Positions 46,911-57,134 of a stretch of 64,000 nt of DNA are shown in pieces. The DNA comes from CADCWK01 sp964244115. GTDB lineage: Bacteria > Chloroflexota > Chloroflexia > Thermomicrobiales > UBA6265. The notes beneath the pieces were generated by a model. It made no database searches, had not been told where the DNA came from, and saw only the letters and a list, made by a program, of their open reading frames with translations. How positions within the stretch are numbered: the first letter of the stretch is position 1; each line of letters opens with the position of its first letter. A program made the position numbers and the translations under genes. The stretch spans positions 1-64,000 of the forward strand of contig CAXTHM010000009.1 of assembly GCA_964244115.1 (NCBI GenBank), given 5' to 3'.

Positions 46911-47147
46911 CTAGACAGCCTCCTGCTCGTTTTCATTCTCATTCAGGGCGGAACGTAGGGCCATGAGCCGCTGCTCCACGCTCACATCGCGCAGAAGCTC
47001 AGCCAGGAGCAACCGGACCATCTCCGTCCGCTCCTCAGGCGAGAGGTCGCGAACCATCGTCATCGCGATATCCCTCGCCGCCTCGGCTCGCTCGTCCGGA
47101 CTGAGCTGCGTCACCATCTGTTGCGCCATCGTGCTCAGCAGGCTCAT
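46911..47147 (-). CDS. Small helical protein upstream of the coiled-coil gene
   Basis: 78 residues, acidic, helical, starting MSLLSTMAQQMVTQLSPDER and containing two related segments, QLSPDERAEAARDIAMTMV and DLSPEERTEMVRLLLAELL. Internal duplication of a helix-turn-helix-like unit seems likely. ATG 47147 follows GGGAGTGGC. Its stop abuts the start of the coiled-coil gene, so the two are translationally coupled. No family recognised. Confidence 0.65.
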   Translation of the reverse strand: MSLLSTMAQQMVTQLSPDERAEAARDIAMTMVRDLSPEERTEMVRLLLAELLRDVSVEQRLMALRSALNENENEQEAV

Positions 47148-47334
47148 GCCACTCCCAACCGCCGGTCCGGTGATCCCCCGGACACGACGTGCTACGGTGT
47201 GCGTTGCAATCGGCTGGCCAACGCGACCCACGGCGAAACGCCAGTACCACGACGTTTTCCGCCGTAGTGCATGGTCGCGGCTCGCCACGATCGTGCGCCC
47301 GTATCCAGCCACAGAACGAGACCAAGAGCCAAGT

Positions 47335-49302
47335 ATGAACGACAGGCAGCGTTTCGATGTGGTGGTGATCGGCGGGGGTCACGCCGGCTGCGAGGCCGCC
47401 CTGGCCTCTGGCCGGCGCGGGGCCCGTGTCCTCGTGATCACCCCGAACCTCGACCGGATCGGGTTCATGCCCTGCAACCCCTCGATCGGCGGACCGGCCA
47501 AGGGCCACCTGGTCGCCGAGATCGATGCCCTCGGTGGGGAGATGGGCCGAGTGGCTGACCGGACGGCGCTTCAGGTCCGGACGCTCAACACGGGCAAGGG
47601 GCCGGCCGTCCAGGCGCTGCGGGTGCAGTGCGACAAGACCCTCTACGCCCTCGCGATGGCGGAGGCGCTGACGGCGGCGCCGAACGTCACGCTCCTTCAG
47701 GACGACGCCACCGGCCTCCTGACCACGGACGACAGGGGGTCGCGCGTCGTATCGGGTCTCACGACGCTCGGCTCCGGGTCGATCTCTGCCACGGCCGTGG
47801 TCGTCACGGCCGGCACCTTCCTGCGCGGGCAACTCGTCCGCGGCGAGGAGCGGCTCGGCGGGGGTCGAGCCGGGGAGCGGGCGGATACGTCGCTGGCCGA
47901 GGAGCTGGCCGCGGTCGGCATCCGGACGCGCCGGTTCAAGACCGGGACGCCCCCTCGGATCGACGCCCGAACCGTGGACTTCCCGCTCGGGACCCTCCAG
48001 CCGGGCGACAGTGCCGACCGCTGGTTCAGCCACGACGGGCGCCAGGGCCGGATCGTGCCGAAGGGCCAGGCGCCGATCGACCTGCTCGCTCGGCAGCTGC
48101 CCTCCCCCACCCAGCGGGCGGACCGGCCCCAACTGGCGTGCCTGCGGCTGGACACCAACGCCGAGATGCACGCGATCATCGCCGCCAATCTGCACCGGGC
48201 CCCGATGTTCAACGGCGCGATCGAGGGCGTCGGACCGCGCTACTGCCCGTCGATCGAGGACAAGGTCCACCGGTTCGCCGACAAGGCCAGCCACCCGGTC
48301 TTCCTGGAGCCGGAGGGCTGGCGGACGGACGAACTCTACGTCCAGGGCATGAGTACCAGTCTGCCGGCCGATGTCCAGGAGGCGGCGCTGCGGACGATCC
48401 CGGCCCTGCGCGACGTCCGGATCACCCGGTACGGCTACGCGGTCGAGTACGACGCCGTCGACGCCAATGAACTGACCGGGGCGCTGGAGGCGCGACGACT
48501 GCCGGGGCTGTTCCTGGCCGGACAGGTCAACGGCACCTCCGGCTACGAGGAGGCCGCCGCGCAGGGGCTGGTCGCCGGCGCCAACGCCGCCGCCCGGGCA
48601 TTCGGGCTGGAGGAGCTGCGGCTCCGGCGCGACGAGGCGTACATCGGTGTCCTGATCGACGACATCACCACCCGCGCCCTCGACGAGCCCTACCGGATGC
48701 TGACCTCCCGGGCCGAACACCGCCTGCTCCTCCGGGTCGGGACGGCACCGCGTCGTCTCGGGACGGTCGCCCGGCGGCTCGGGCTGGTGGACGAGCGCCG
48801 CTCGGCGGAGATCGAGACAGAGTTCGCCGCCGAGGAGGCGCTCCAGGCCGGGCTCAGGGCGATAGCCTTCGACCAGCGCCCGGACGACATCAGCCTCCTG
48901 GCCGCCCAGGGGATCGAGCCCCCCAGTGGGCGCCAGTCGGCCTGGGATCTGCTGCGGCGCCCCCCGGTCACGATGGGCCAGATCGCGGCGGCGTTGGCGG
49001 CTCGCGGGATCGACCTGCCGGATGACGCGGACAGCGAGATACGGGCGCGGGTGACCGACACCGCCAAGTACGAGGGCTTCGTCCGGCGGGCCGAGCGGGA
49101 GGCCGGCCGGACAGCCAATCTCGACCGGTTCCGGATCGACTCGGGGATCGACTTCCACACGGTCGCCGGGCTCCGGATCGAGGCCCGGCAGCGGCTCACC
49201 GCGGCCCAGCCGGAGACGATCGGCCAGGCCGGGCGGTTGGCAGGGGTCACGGCGTCCGATATCGCGGCCCTGCTGATCCACAGTCGGCGGCGGGGGCGAT
49301 GA
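47335..49302 (+). CDS. mnmG: tRNA uridine-5-carboxymethylaminomethyl modification enzyme MnmG (GidA)
   Basis: With MnmE it modifies the wobble uridine of several tRNAs. The 655-residue protein has the FAD motif VIGGGHAGCEAALA, the signature FMPCNPSIGGPAKGHL and the later GLFLAGQVNGTSGYEEAAAQG. ATG 47335 fits the family start; a longer open frame upstream overlaps the divergent gene. The metallophosphoesterase gene overlaps its stop (ATGA). mnmE is not in the window. Confidence 0.96.
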   Translation: MNDRQRFDVVVIGGGHAGCEAALASGRRGARVLVITPNLDRIGFMPCNPSIGGPAKGHLVAEIDALGGEMGRVADRTALQVRTLNTGKGPAVQALRVQCDKTLYALAMAEALTAAPNVTLLQDDATGLLTTDDRGSRVVSGLTTLGSGSISATAVVVTAGTFLRGQLVRGEERLGGGRAGERADTSLAEELAAVGIRTRRFKTGTPPRIDARTVDFPLGTLQPGDSADRWFSHDGRQGRIVPKGQAPIDLLARQLPSPTQRADRPQLACLRLDTNAEMHAIIAANLHRAPMFNGAIEGVGPRYCPSIEDKVHRFADKASHPVFLEPEGWRTDELYVQGMSTSLPADVQEAALRTIPALRDVRITRYGYAVEYDAVDANELTGALEARRLPGLFLAGQVNGTSGYEEAAAQGLVAGANAAARAFGLEELRLRRDEAYIGVLIDDITTRALDEPYRMLTSRAEHRLLLRVGTAPRRLGTVARRLGLVDERRSAEIETEFAAEEALQAGLRAIAFDQRPDDISLLAAQGIEPPSGRQSAWDLLRRPPVTMGQIAAALAARGIDLPDDADSEIRARVTDTAKYEGFVRRAEREAGRTANLDRFRIDSGIDFHTVAGLRIEARQRLTAAQPETIGQAGRLAGVTASDIAALLIHSRRRGR

Positions 49303-50039
49303 GCATCGCCATCATCTCGGACATCCACGGCAACGCGGCGGCGCTCGAAGCGGTCCTGGCCGACATCGCCGCTCGGGGCGACTGCGACACGATCTGGAAC
49401 CTGGGCGACACGGTGGGATACGGGCCGGAGCCGGGCCGCTGCCTGGATCTCCTCGCCGCCGCCGGACCCGCGATCACGATGGTCGGCAACCACGATCTTG
49501 CCTGCATCGGCCGCCTGGACACCGGCCTGTTCAACCTCGTCGCCCGGTCGGCGACCGAGTGGACGGCCCGGCAACTCGACGACGCGCAACGGGCGCTGCT
49601 CGGGAGCTACCCGGAGACGGCGACCGCCGGCGAAGTCACCCTCGCCCACGGCAGCCCGCGCTCGCCGATCTGGGAGTACGTCATCTCGGCCGAGATCGCG
49701 ACGGAGAACATGGCCGCCTTCCCGACCCAACTCTGCTTCGTCGGCCACACCCACGTCGCCGCGGTCGCGTCGTACCCGGGAGACTCCAGCCGCGTCCGCT
49801 ATCGTCGCGCCGGAGCTGGGACGGTGATCGACGTCGGGGACGAGCGAGCGATTATCAACCCCGGCAGCGTCGGGCAGCCACGAGATGGCGACCCCCGGGC
49901 GGCGTGGATGGCGTTCGACGTCGCCCGCGCCACCGTCGAGATGCGCCGGACGGGCTACTCGATCGAGGTGACTCAGCGAGCCATCGCCGCCGCCGGGCTG
50001 CCAGAGGCGCTCGGCAAGCGGCTGGCGCTCGGGCGGTGA
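49299..50039 (+). CDS. Calcineurin-like metallophosphoesterase
   Basis: A 246-residue enzyme with the metal motifs SDIHGNAAALEAVL, LGDTVGYGP, VGNHDLA, AHGSPRSP and GHTHVA. Related proteins act on nucleotides or diadenosine polyphosphates. The ATG overlaps the mnmG stop by four bases (ATGA), so translation is coupled. Confidence 0.9.
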   Translation: MSIAIISDIHGNAAALEAVLADIAARGDCDTIWNLGDTVGYGPEPGRCLDLLAAAGPAITMVGNHDLACIGRLDTGLFNLVARSATEWTARQLDDAQRALLGSYPETATAGEVTLAHGSPRSPIWEYVISAEIATENMAAFPTQLCFVGHTHVAAVASYPGDSSRVRYRRAGAGTVIDVGDERAIINPGSVGQPRDGDPRAAWMAFDVARATVEMRRTGYSIEVTQRAIAAAGLPEALGKRLALGR

Positions 50040-50058
50040 CCCCACTCCCAGCGAAGCG

Positions 50059-50095
50059 AAGCTTCTCTCCATCCGCGGATGGAGAGGAACTTCTT
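50059..50095. repeat. Dispersed palindromic repeat, copy C (diverged)
   Basis: AAGCTTCTCTCCATCCGCGG followed by ATGGAGAGGAACTTC; the core TCTCCATCCGCGGATGGAGA is a perfect 20-base palindrome. It shares CTCTCCATCCGC with copies A, B, E and G but has lost the flanking C and G runs. About 300 bases (50040-50336) lie between the phosphoesterase and uspA with nothing else recognised. Confidence 0.6.
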
Positions 50096-50336
50096 CCGGG
50101 CGGCTTCGCCTCCCTGTCCCGGGTGGGGACGTGGTAGTCACCCACCGCGGCGCGGCGATCGCTGAGCCTGACGACCACTCGATTCGCTCCGATGCGGCCC
50201 GTCGGTTTGCGGAATGATCCCGGTGGCGGGATACTTGACCGGTCGAAAGCAATCGAATCCGCGCTGGCCCGGTCGTCCCCTGGTAGCGCCTTACGCTCGG
50301 AGCCTTCGGCTCGGGGTCGATGGATAGTCAGAACCT

Positions 50337-50840
50337 ATGGAAGACCGCGTCAAACGGCTCGTCGTTCCCGTCAGCGGCCAACGCTCCGACGACCGGGCCA
50401 TCCGCGTCGCCGCCCAGATCGCCGACAAGAAGCCGATCGAACTCACGCTGATCCACGTCGTCGAAGTCCCCCAGCAGCTCCCGCTCGATGCCGAACTGCC
50501 AGCCGAGATCGAGCGTGGCGAGGCCATCCTGCGGGGCGCCGAGCGACTCGCCCAGTCGCTCCTGACCGGCAAGAACGTCCAGGTCGAGAGCGAACTGCTC
50601 CAGGCCAGAACGGCCGGCACCGCCGTCGTCGACGAGGCGATCGAGCGGCACTCGCACCTGATCATCATGGGGACGCGGCTCCGCTCCAAGCACGGCAAGG
50701 TCGGGCTCGGAGAGACGACCCGCTACATCCTCCAGACGTCTCCCTGCGAAGTCATGGTCCTGCGCCAGGCGATGGGCGCGACCGAGGAGGACGCCGTCCT
50801 GACGATCGCGGCGGCCAGCCAGAGCCGGGGCGGCCGGTGA
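50337..50840 (+). CDS. Universal stress protein family (UspA-like)
   Basis: A 167-residue single-domain Usp protein: VKRLVVPVSGQRSDDRAIRV at the start and the nucleotide-binding-like HLIIMGTRLRSKHGKVGLGETTRYILQTSPCEVMVL near the end. It overlaps the TrkA-N gene by GTGA, so it is probably an ATP/AMP-sensing companion of the potassium-transport regulators that follow. Confidence 0.88.
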   Translation: MEDRVKRLVVPVSGQRSDDRAIRVAAQIADKKPIELTLIHVVEVPQQLPLDAELPAEIERGEAILRGAERLAQSLLTGKNVQVESELLQARTAGTAVVDEAIERHSHLIIMGTRLRSKHGKVGLGETTRYILQTSPCEVMVLRQAMGATEEDAVLTIAAASQSRGGR

Positions 50841-51286
50841 GGGTCGTCGTGATGGGGAGCGGCCGGGTCGGGGCCCGGGTCGCGACGATCCTCGACAAGA
50901 ACGGCCATGACGTGACCGTGATCGACGTTGCCGGAGACGCGTTCCGGCGGCTGCCGGCGACCTTCGGTGGCAGCACCGTGATCGGGACGGGGATCGATGA
51001 GGACGTCCTGCGGTCGGCCGGGATCGAGGGGGCGGACGCGTTCATCGCGGTCTCCGGCAAGGACAACCGGAACATCATGGCGACCCAGCTCGTTGATCTG
51101 CTTTTCGACGTGCCGGAGCGGATCTGTCGCATCACCGACCCCGTCCGCGAGGAGACGTACCGGCGCATGGGCATGACGACGGTCTGCCCGACGACGACCG
51201 TCTCCGCCGTGATCATCGACACCGTCATCAACATGGACGCCGCCATCCCCGGCCGCGTCGGCGCCGCCCTCGGCGATGCGTCCTGA
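50837..51286 (+). CDS. TrkA-N (RCK) domain protein, short form
   Basis: A 149-residue NAD-binding domain: VRVVVMGSGRVGARVATILDKNGHDVTVID, then GTGIDEDVLRSAGIEGADAFIAV. It lacks the TrkA-C domain. GTG start overlapping the uspA stop. RCK subunits gate Trk/Ktr potassium channels in response to nucleotides. No potassium-translocating membrane gene is seen in the window. Confidence 0.9.
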   Translation: MRVVVMGSGRVGARVATILDKNGHDVTVIDVAGDAFRRLPATFGGSTVIGTGIDEDVLRSAGIEGADAFIAVSGKDNRNIMATQLVDLLFDVPERICRITDPVREETYRRMGMTTVCPTTTVSAVIIDTVINMDAAIPGRVGAALGDAS

Positions 51287-51369
51287 ACCCCAACCCCATT
51301 GACCAGTCGCTCCCATGCCGGCCGGGCCGGTTCCGGGATCGCACACCTCTCCACAAGGATTGAGATACC

Positions 51370-52032
51370 GTGTACATCATCGTCGTCGGCGCCGGGAAGG
51401 TCGGCTACTACCTCTCCCGCAATCTGCTCGAGGAGGGCCATGAGGTCCTGCTGATCGAGAAGGACGCCGCCAAGGTCGAACGGCTGACCGAGGAACTCGG
51501 CTCCGTGATCGTGCTGGGCGATGCCGCCGAGGCGACGACCCTGAGCAGCGCCGGCGCCGCCCGGGCCGACGTCATCATCGCCGTCACCGGCGAGGACGAG
51601 GACAACCTCGTCGTCTGCCAGATCGCCAAGCAGAAGTTCCGGGTCGGGCGCTCGGTCGCCCGGGTGAGCAACCCGCGCAACGAGAAGGTCTTCCGGCTGC
51701 TCGGGATCGACGTGATCGTCAGCCAGACCAGCTACATCATGAACCTGATCGAGCAGGCGATCCCGGATCAGTCGTTCGTCCACCTGCTCAACCTGCGCTA
51801 CGCCGACCTCGCGATCGTGGAGGCCCGGATCGACCAGAACTCGGTCGTCGCCCACCAGATGATCGGCGAGATCAAGCTGCCCGTAGACTGCGTGATCGCG
51901 GCGATCGGCCGCGGCGCCCACGTCACCATCCCGACGGCGGGGACGGAACTCCAGCCAGGCGATGACGTCATCGCGGTGACGCGGTCGGACCAGGAAGACG
52001 AGCTGCGGCGGTTGCTCTGTACCATCTGTTGA
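51370..52032 (+). CDS. trkA: TrkA potassium uptake regulator (RCK N and C domains)
   Basis: A 220-residue protein with MYIIVVGAGKVGYYLSRNLLEEGHEVLLIEKD and a C-terminal TrkA-C domain (about 135-215, ending near GTELQPGDDVIAVT). GTG 51370 follows AAGGA at about ten bases. With the short TrkA-N protein upstream it forms a pair of regulators, probably for a Trk/Ktr transporter encoded elsewhere. Confidence 0.92.
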   Translation: MYIIVVGAGKVGYYLSRNLLEEGHEVLLIEKDAAKVERLTEELGSVIVLGDAAEATTLSSAGAARADVIIAVTGEDEDNLVVCQIAKQKFRVGRSVARVSNPRNEKVFRLLGIDVIVSQTSYIMNLIEQAIPDQSFVHLLNLRYADLAIVEARIDQNSVVAHQMIGEIKLPVDCVIAAIGRGAHVTIPTAGTELQPGDDVIAVTRSDQEDELRRLLCTIC

Positions 52033-52201
52033 GCCGGAGGCGCGAGCGGTGATCCGTGCTCCGGGTATGCCGAGAACCATCGCTCAGCGTTGAGTGGTCC
52101 CGACCAGGACCGTCGATGACCACGACGGCCGGGTCACGAGCCGGCGGACGGCCTCCGGCTCGGGCGGTACGTATTGCGGTTGGTAGCCGAACTGGCGTTC
52201 A

Positions 52202-52230
52202 TTGCGTTCTCCTCCCAGAATATCTATATT
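52202..52230 (+). promoter_or_regulatory. Promoter candidate for the Cys-rich exported protein
   Basis: TTGCGT at 52202-52207 and TATATT at 52225-52230 with a 17-base spacer, about 60 bases before the ATG. Confidence 0.5.
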
Positions 52231-52292
52231 TCCTCAAACGCCTCGACTGTTCGGCGCGGCGAGATGTGATCGACCATCAGGGGAGTAGCAAG

Positions 52293-53126
52293 ATGAGCGA
52301 ACGGTTCGATGGACTTGCCCGCGCCGCCACGCGACGACTCACGCGTCGCACCGCGCTGAAGGCGTCAGGGGTGGGTCTCGCTGGCGGTCTGGCGATGCAT
52401 TCGGCGGTCAGCGCCGCTGCCCAGGACGCCGCCACCCCGACTACCGTCGACGGCGTCACGCTGACGGACGGCGCCTTCCTCTTCGTCCAGTCCGCCACCT
52501 CGGGCACCCTGGAGACCAACCCCGGTGCGGGCACACCTTCGGCCACTGGCACTCCGGTCGCCGGTGGAGGCGGCGACTACCTCCTGACGCTGAGAGGGCA
52601 CACCGGCAACACGATCTACTTCTCCGATCGGCCGGAGCGGATCTTCGGCGAGGGCTCGACCGACCGGTTCATCGCCGGGCTCGGCTTCTCGCCGACGAAC
52701 CCGCCCAACGCCGCCCTGGTGACGAACGACGCGGACGGCAACGAGGACATCCTCGTCGTCGAACTCCTCGACCCAGTCTACGACGCCGGCGCCGGCTCGG
52801 TGACGTACGGGGTGAACATCCTGGGTGACTACGAGGGTGGTCTCGATTTCGTCGCCGGGAGGCAGCAGGATGAGGATCTCGCCCCGACTTTCGGCGCGGC
52901 CAGCCTGTTCATCGACGACTGCCCGGATCTGACCGAGTGCGTATATTACGGCACGCGACCCGGCGAGGTCGTCGATATCGGCGGGCTCCCGGGTGGCTCG
53001 GTCGGGCAGTGCTGGCACTGGAGCAAGTTGGAGTGCATTCCGTGCAACGGGAATGACACGTCCTACTATGACAACATCTGCAACGAGAACTACTCCGGCT
53101 GTCAGAACAGGTGCTCCGCGGATTAG
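52293..53126 (+). CDS. Tat-exported protein with Cys-rich C terminus, function unknown
   Basis: A 277-residue protein. The N terminus (TRRTALKASGVGLAGGLAMH, about 16-36) is a twin-arginine signal with cleavage likely after SAAAQ. The mature part holds a beta-rich domain (YLLTLRGHTGNTIYFSDRPE, then FIAGLGFSPTNPPNAALVTN and ILVVELLDPVYDAGAGSVTYG, about 90-175). The last about 75 residues hold eight Cys (CPDLTEC, QCWHW, LECIPC, NIC, GCQNRC), enough for four disulfides. GGGGAG precedes ATG 52293. It stands alone with a strong terminator. I do not recognise the family. Confidence 0.75.
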   Translation: MSERFDGLARAATRRLTRRTALKASGVGLAGGLAMHSAVSAAAQDAATPTTVDGVTLTDGAFLFVQSATSGTLETNPGAGTPSATGTPVAGGGGDYLLTLRGHTGNTIYFSDRPERIFGEGSTDRFIAGLGFSPTNPPNAALVTNDADGNEDILVVELLDPVYDAGAGSVTYGVNILGDYEGGLDFVAGRQQDEDLAPTFGAASLFIDDCPDLTECVYYGTRPGEVVDIGGLPGGSVGQCWHWSKLECIPCNGNDTSYYDNICNENYSGCQNRCSAD

Positions 53127-53168
53127 ATCCTTGCCGCGCAAGGGTCGACGCGACCCGGATCGAAAGGC

Positions 53169-53202
53169 GAAGACGCCGAGCCAGCGCTGGCTCGGCGTCT
53201 TC
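53169..53202. terminator. Perfect palindromic terminator
   Basis: A 17-base arm, GAAGACGCCGAGCCAGC, joins its exact complement GCTGGCTCGGCGTCTTC with no extra bases between. It separates the Cys-rich protein gene from the convergent glutamate dehydrogenase gene. Confidence 0.85.
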
Positions 53203-53232
53203 GTATCGTCGGAAGGATGGAACGCCCGGGGG

Positions 53233-54549
<1,317 letters not shown>

Positions 54550-54717
54550 CGTCGTCTCACTCCTTGGGAGGCGGCTACATAGCCTCCGAAGATGGGGATC
54601 GGGTCCGCCATGGAGCGGAATGCCTTAGTATCTCATCACAAACCCGTATCATCCATCTCATGCATTGAGCACATACCATCCAGGCAAGGCGACTCGGTCC
54701 AAGAGCATAGTCGTGTC

Positions 54718-54746
54718 TTGACCGGCCGTTGCGGGGCCGGTCATAG
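54718..54746 (+). promoter_or_regulatory. Promoter candidate of the SRP RNA gene
   Basis: TTGACC at 54718-54723 with a 17-base spacer to TCATAG at 54741-54746. The -10 is poor, but the position fits the RNA 5' end. Confidence 0.5.
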
Positions 54747-54750
54747 GCAC

Positions 54751-54856
54751 GCGACCTGGTGCTCCGGGTTTGCCAGTCCTGACGGAAACGCAGCAAGGCA
54801 ATGTTGATCGAGATGCATCCGGCGCCCTGGCAAGCTGGCCGGTAGCCCCAGGTCGC
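54751..54856 (+). ncRNA. ffs: Signal recognition particle RNA, bacterial small (4.5S) type
   Basis: The 106-base element is closed by a perfect helix of GCGACCTGG with CCAGGTCGC. Inside lie TGCTCCGGG and, on the other side, the matching CCGGCGCC. The apical part is TTTGCCAGTCCTGACGGAA followed by ACGCAGCAAGGC, corresponding to SRP domain IV with its AGCA internal-loop strand. The tip folds as C-G-GAAA-C-G rather than the usual CC-GGAA-GG. Size and layout match the 4.5S RNA, which pairs with Ffh. Confidence 0.75.
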
Positions 54857-55020
54857 CATGAATAACCTGGCTGAAGGACGGCGCTTGGCGCATCCGTCGT
54901 TCAACGTGCTGTGAGAGCGGGCGCGAAGGACCGTCTTTGAGCCAGGCCGTTCATGGCCAGGCTGTCAGGACCGATCGATCGTTCAAGATCCCGGGCAGCA
55001 CGTCGAGCGCCTGCACGACA

Positions 55021-55082
55021 AGAAAGCCCCCTCTCCATCTCGCTGGCGTGCTTCGCCCTTGCGGATGGCGAGGGGGCTTTCT
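55021..55082. repeat. Dispersed palindromic repeat, copy D
   Basis: AGAAAGCCCCCTCTCCATC at the left end and GATGGCGAGGGGGCTTTCT at the right end are nearly perfect inverted repeats around CTCGCTGGCGTGCTTCGC. With T tracts on both strands it looks like a bidirectional terminator. It lies between the SRP RNA and gatB. Flanking left sequence GCACGACAAGAAAGC resembles that of copy G (GCACGACAAAGC). Confidence 0.8.
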
Positions 55083-55100
55083 TAGGGGGGCGTCTCGCCC

Positions 55101-56591
55101 CTACTGCCCGTCAAGCGCCGCCGTCAGCCGCTCCCGGACATCCTCCGGCCGGGCCCGACCGCCGGTCCGCTTCATCGTCTCGCCGATCAGCCGGCCGAAG
55201 GCCGCCTTCTTGCCAGCTCGGTAATCCGCCACAGCCGCCGGGTTGCCGGTGATCGCATCCTGAACGGCCTGGTCCACTTCGTCACCGTCGTCCATCGAGA
55301 GCAGGTTGAGCCGCTCGGCCGCTTCCGTGGGGAGTTCGTCGTCGGCCAGCTGGGGCAGGACGTCCTTGGCGGCGCGTGAGGTCAACGTCCCGGCGTCGAT
55401 CGCATCCAGCAGGTCGCGGAGCTGGGCGACCGAGAGCGGCAACTGACTGGCCGGCAGCCCGGCGGCGCTCTGCAGACCCATGACGTCGTTGACGATCCAG
55501 TTCGCCGCCGCCTGGGGCCGCGCCGGACCGCCGCCCGCGATCACCGCCTCATAGAGATCGGCGACCTCACGCTCGCCCGTCAGCAGCTCAGCGTCCGACG
55601 GTTTGATCCCGAACTGCTCCCGGAAGCGCTCGCGCCGGGCGGCCGGCAGTTCCGGCAGCTCGCCCCGGATACGGGCAACCGTGTCGCCACCGATCTCCAG
55701 CGGCGGCAGGTCCGGCTCCGGGAAGTACCGGTAGTCGTTGGCCTGCTCCTTGGTCCGCTGCCCGACGGTGACGCCGCGGGCCTCGACCCAGCCCCGCGTC
55801 TCCTGCGGAATCACGTTGCCGGCCTCGAGTTCGGCCCGCTGGCGCTGCTCCTCGAATCGGAGCGCCCGCTCGACGGCTCGGAACGAGTTCATGTTCTTGA
55901 TTTCGACCTTGGCGCCGTATTCGGCCGCCCCCCGGACCCGGAGCGAGATGTTGGCGTCGCAGCGGAAGGCGCCCTCCTCCATGTTGCCGGTGCTGGCGCC
56001 GATGTACCGCAGCGTCTGCCGCAGCGCGACCAGGTACGCCCCCGCCGCCTCCGGCGAGCGCAGGTCGGGCTCGCCGACGATCTCCATCAGCGGGACGCCA
56101 GAGCGATTGAGATCGACGTAGCTCGCCTCGGCCCCGGAGACGTCGTCGTGGTGGACCAGCCGCCCGGTGTCCTCCTCGACATGGACCCGGGTGATCCCGC
56201 AGGTGACCGGCTCGCCGTCGACCGCGAACGTAATCGTGCCGTTGAGGCAGAGCGGCAGGTCGTACTGCGAGATCTGGTAGCCCTTCGGCAGGTCCGGGTA
56301 GACGTAGTTCTTCCGGTCCAGCTTGTTGTGGGCCGGAATGTCGCAGCCGAGGGCCAGCCCCGTCCGAATCGCCAGCTCGACGGCCTGACCGTTCATGACC
56401 GGCAACGCCCCCGGCAGGCCCAGGCAGGTCGGGCAGTTGTGGGTGTTCGGCTCGGCCCCGGCGTAGTCGGCGGCGCATGAGCAGTACATCTTGCTCTGGG
56501 TCAGGAGCTGGGAGTGGACCTCGAGCCCGATCACCGTCTCGTAATCGGTCGCCGTCGTGGCCGTGGGCGGGGTAGCGGTCGCGTTCGACAT
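55101..56591 (-). CDS. gatB: Aspartyl/glutamyl-tRNA amidotransferase subunit B
   Basis: Part of GatCAB, which amidates Glu-tRNA(Gln) and/or Asp-tRNA(Asn). The protein starts near [21 protein letters not shown] and has [47 protein letters not shown] and the tail domain ending near [21 protein letters not shown]. About 496 residues. I placed the start at ATG 56591 (GAGG upstream); an earlier in-frame ATG at 56606 is possible. gatA and gatC are not in the window. Confidence 0.95.
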   Translation of the reverse strand: MSNATATPPTATTATDYETVIGLEVHSQLLTQSKMYCSCAADYAGAEPNTHNCPTCLGLPGALPVMNGQAVELAIRTGLALGCDIPAHNKLDRKNYVYPDLPKGYQISQYDLPLCLNGTITFAVDGEPVTCGITRVHVEEDTGRLVHHDDVSGAEASYVDLNRSGVPLMEIVGEPDLRSPEAAGAYLVALRQTLRYIGASTGNMEEGAFRCDANISLRVRGAAEYGAKVEIKNMNSFRAVERALRFEEQRQRAELEAGNVIPQETRGWVEARGVTVGQRTKEQANDYRYFPEPDLPPLEIGGDTVARIRGELPELPAARRERFREQFGIKPSDAELLTGEREVADLYEAVIAGGGPARPQAAANWIVNDVMGLQSAAGLPASQLPLSVAQLRDLLDAIDAGTLTSRAAKDVLPQLADDELPTEAAERLNLLSMDDGDEVDQAVQDAITGNPAAVADYRAGKKAAFGRLIGETMKRTGGRARPEDVRERLTAALDGQ

Positions 56592-56606
56592 CAGGCTCAG
56601 CCTCAT

Positions 56607-57134
56607 CTCTGCCGGCCCCGGAGCCCCGCTGCGGGAAGATCCCCGGGTGGTCCGTAAAACCGCGATCTATCTCGGAAAATCACGCTGGATTCTACCATCC
56701 AGGTCTCGTCGGGCGGGTATTAGTGGGACGAACGTGACGCCGTCAACGGGTTGATGGCAAAGCGGAACGCTCCCAGAGATAGAGACTGCTCTGCCACCAC
56801 CCGGAGCGTTTGCGCGACCCGAAAAAGCGTCTCTCCAGGCGGGAGCGACGCGGCCCGATGCGAGCCGGGGAGGGGTCACGCTTCACTGGGCGAGGGGTCT
56901 GCCCCGTCACCGACGCGTGACGAATCAGCCCGACATCACTGCGATCCCGACCGGCCCGACCCACCCCCTATGCTAGACTTTCACCAAGATTGTGCCGTTT
57001 CTCACAAACGGCTGGCCGACCCTCATGGACGGGCCAACGGTGACATCAGGCGGGCCTGCCCCGGACCCGTCAGACACCCGCCGGCCGCCGTCGAGGCGCC
57101 GACCTTCTCCATTGAAGCGAGGTAACGCGAACCG
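56607..57134. other. Divergent promoter region between gatB and nuoG
   Basis: About 530 bases without a gene. On the minus strand TGGTAGAAT (56697-56689) is an extended -10 for gatB. On the plus strand TGCTAGACT (56971-56979) is a similar element for nuoG, about 155 bases before its ATG. Neither has a good -35. Confidence 0.45.
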
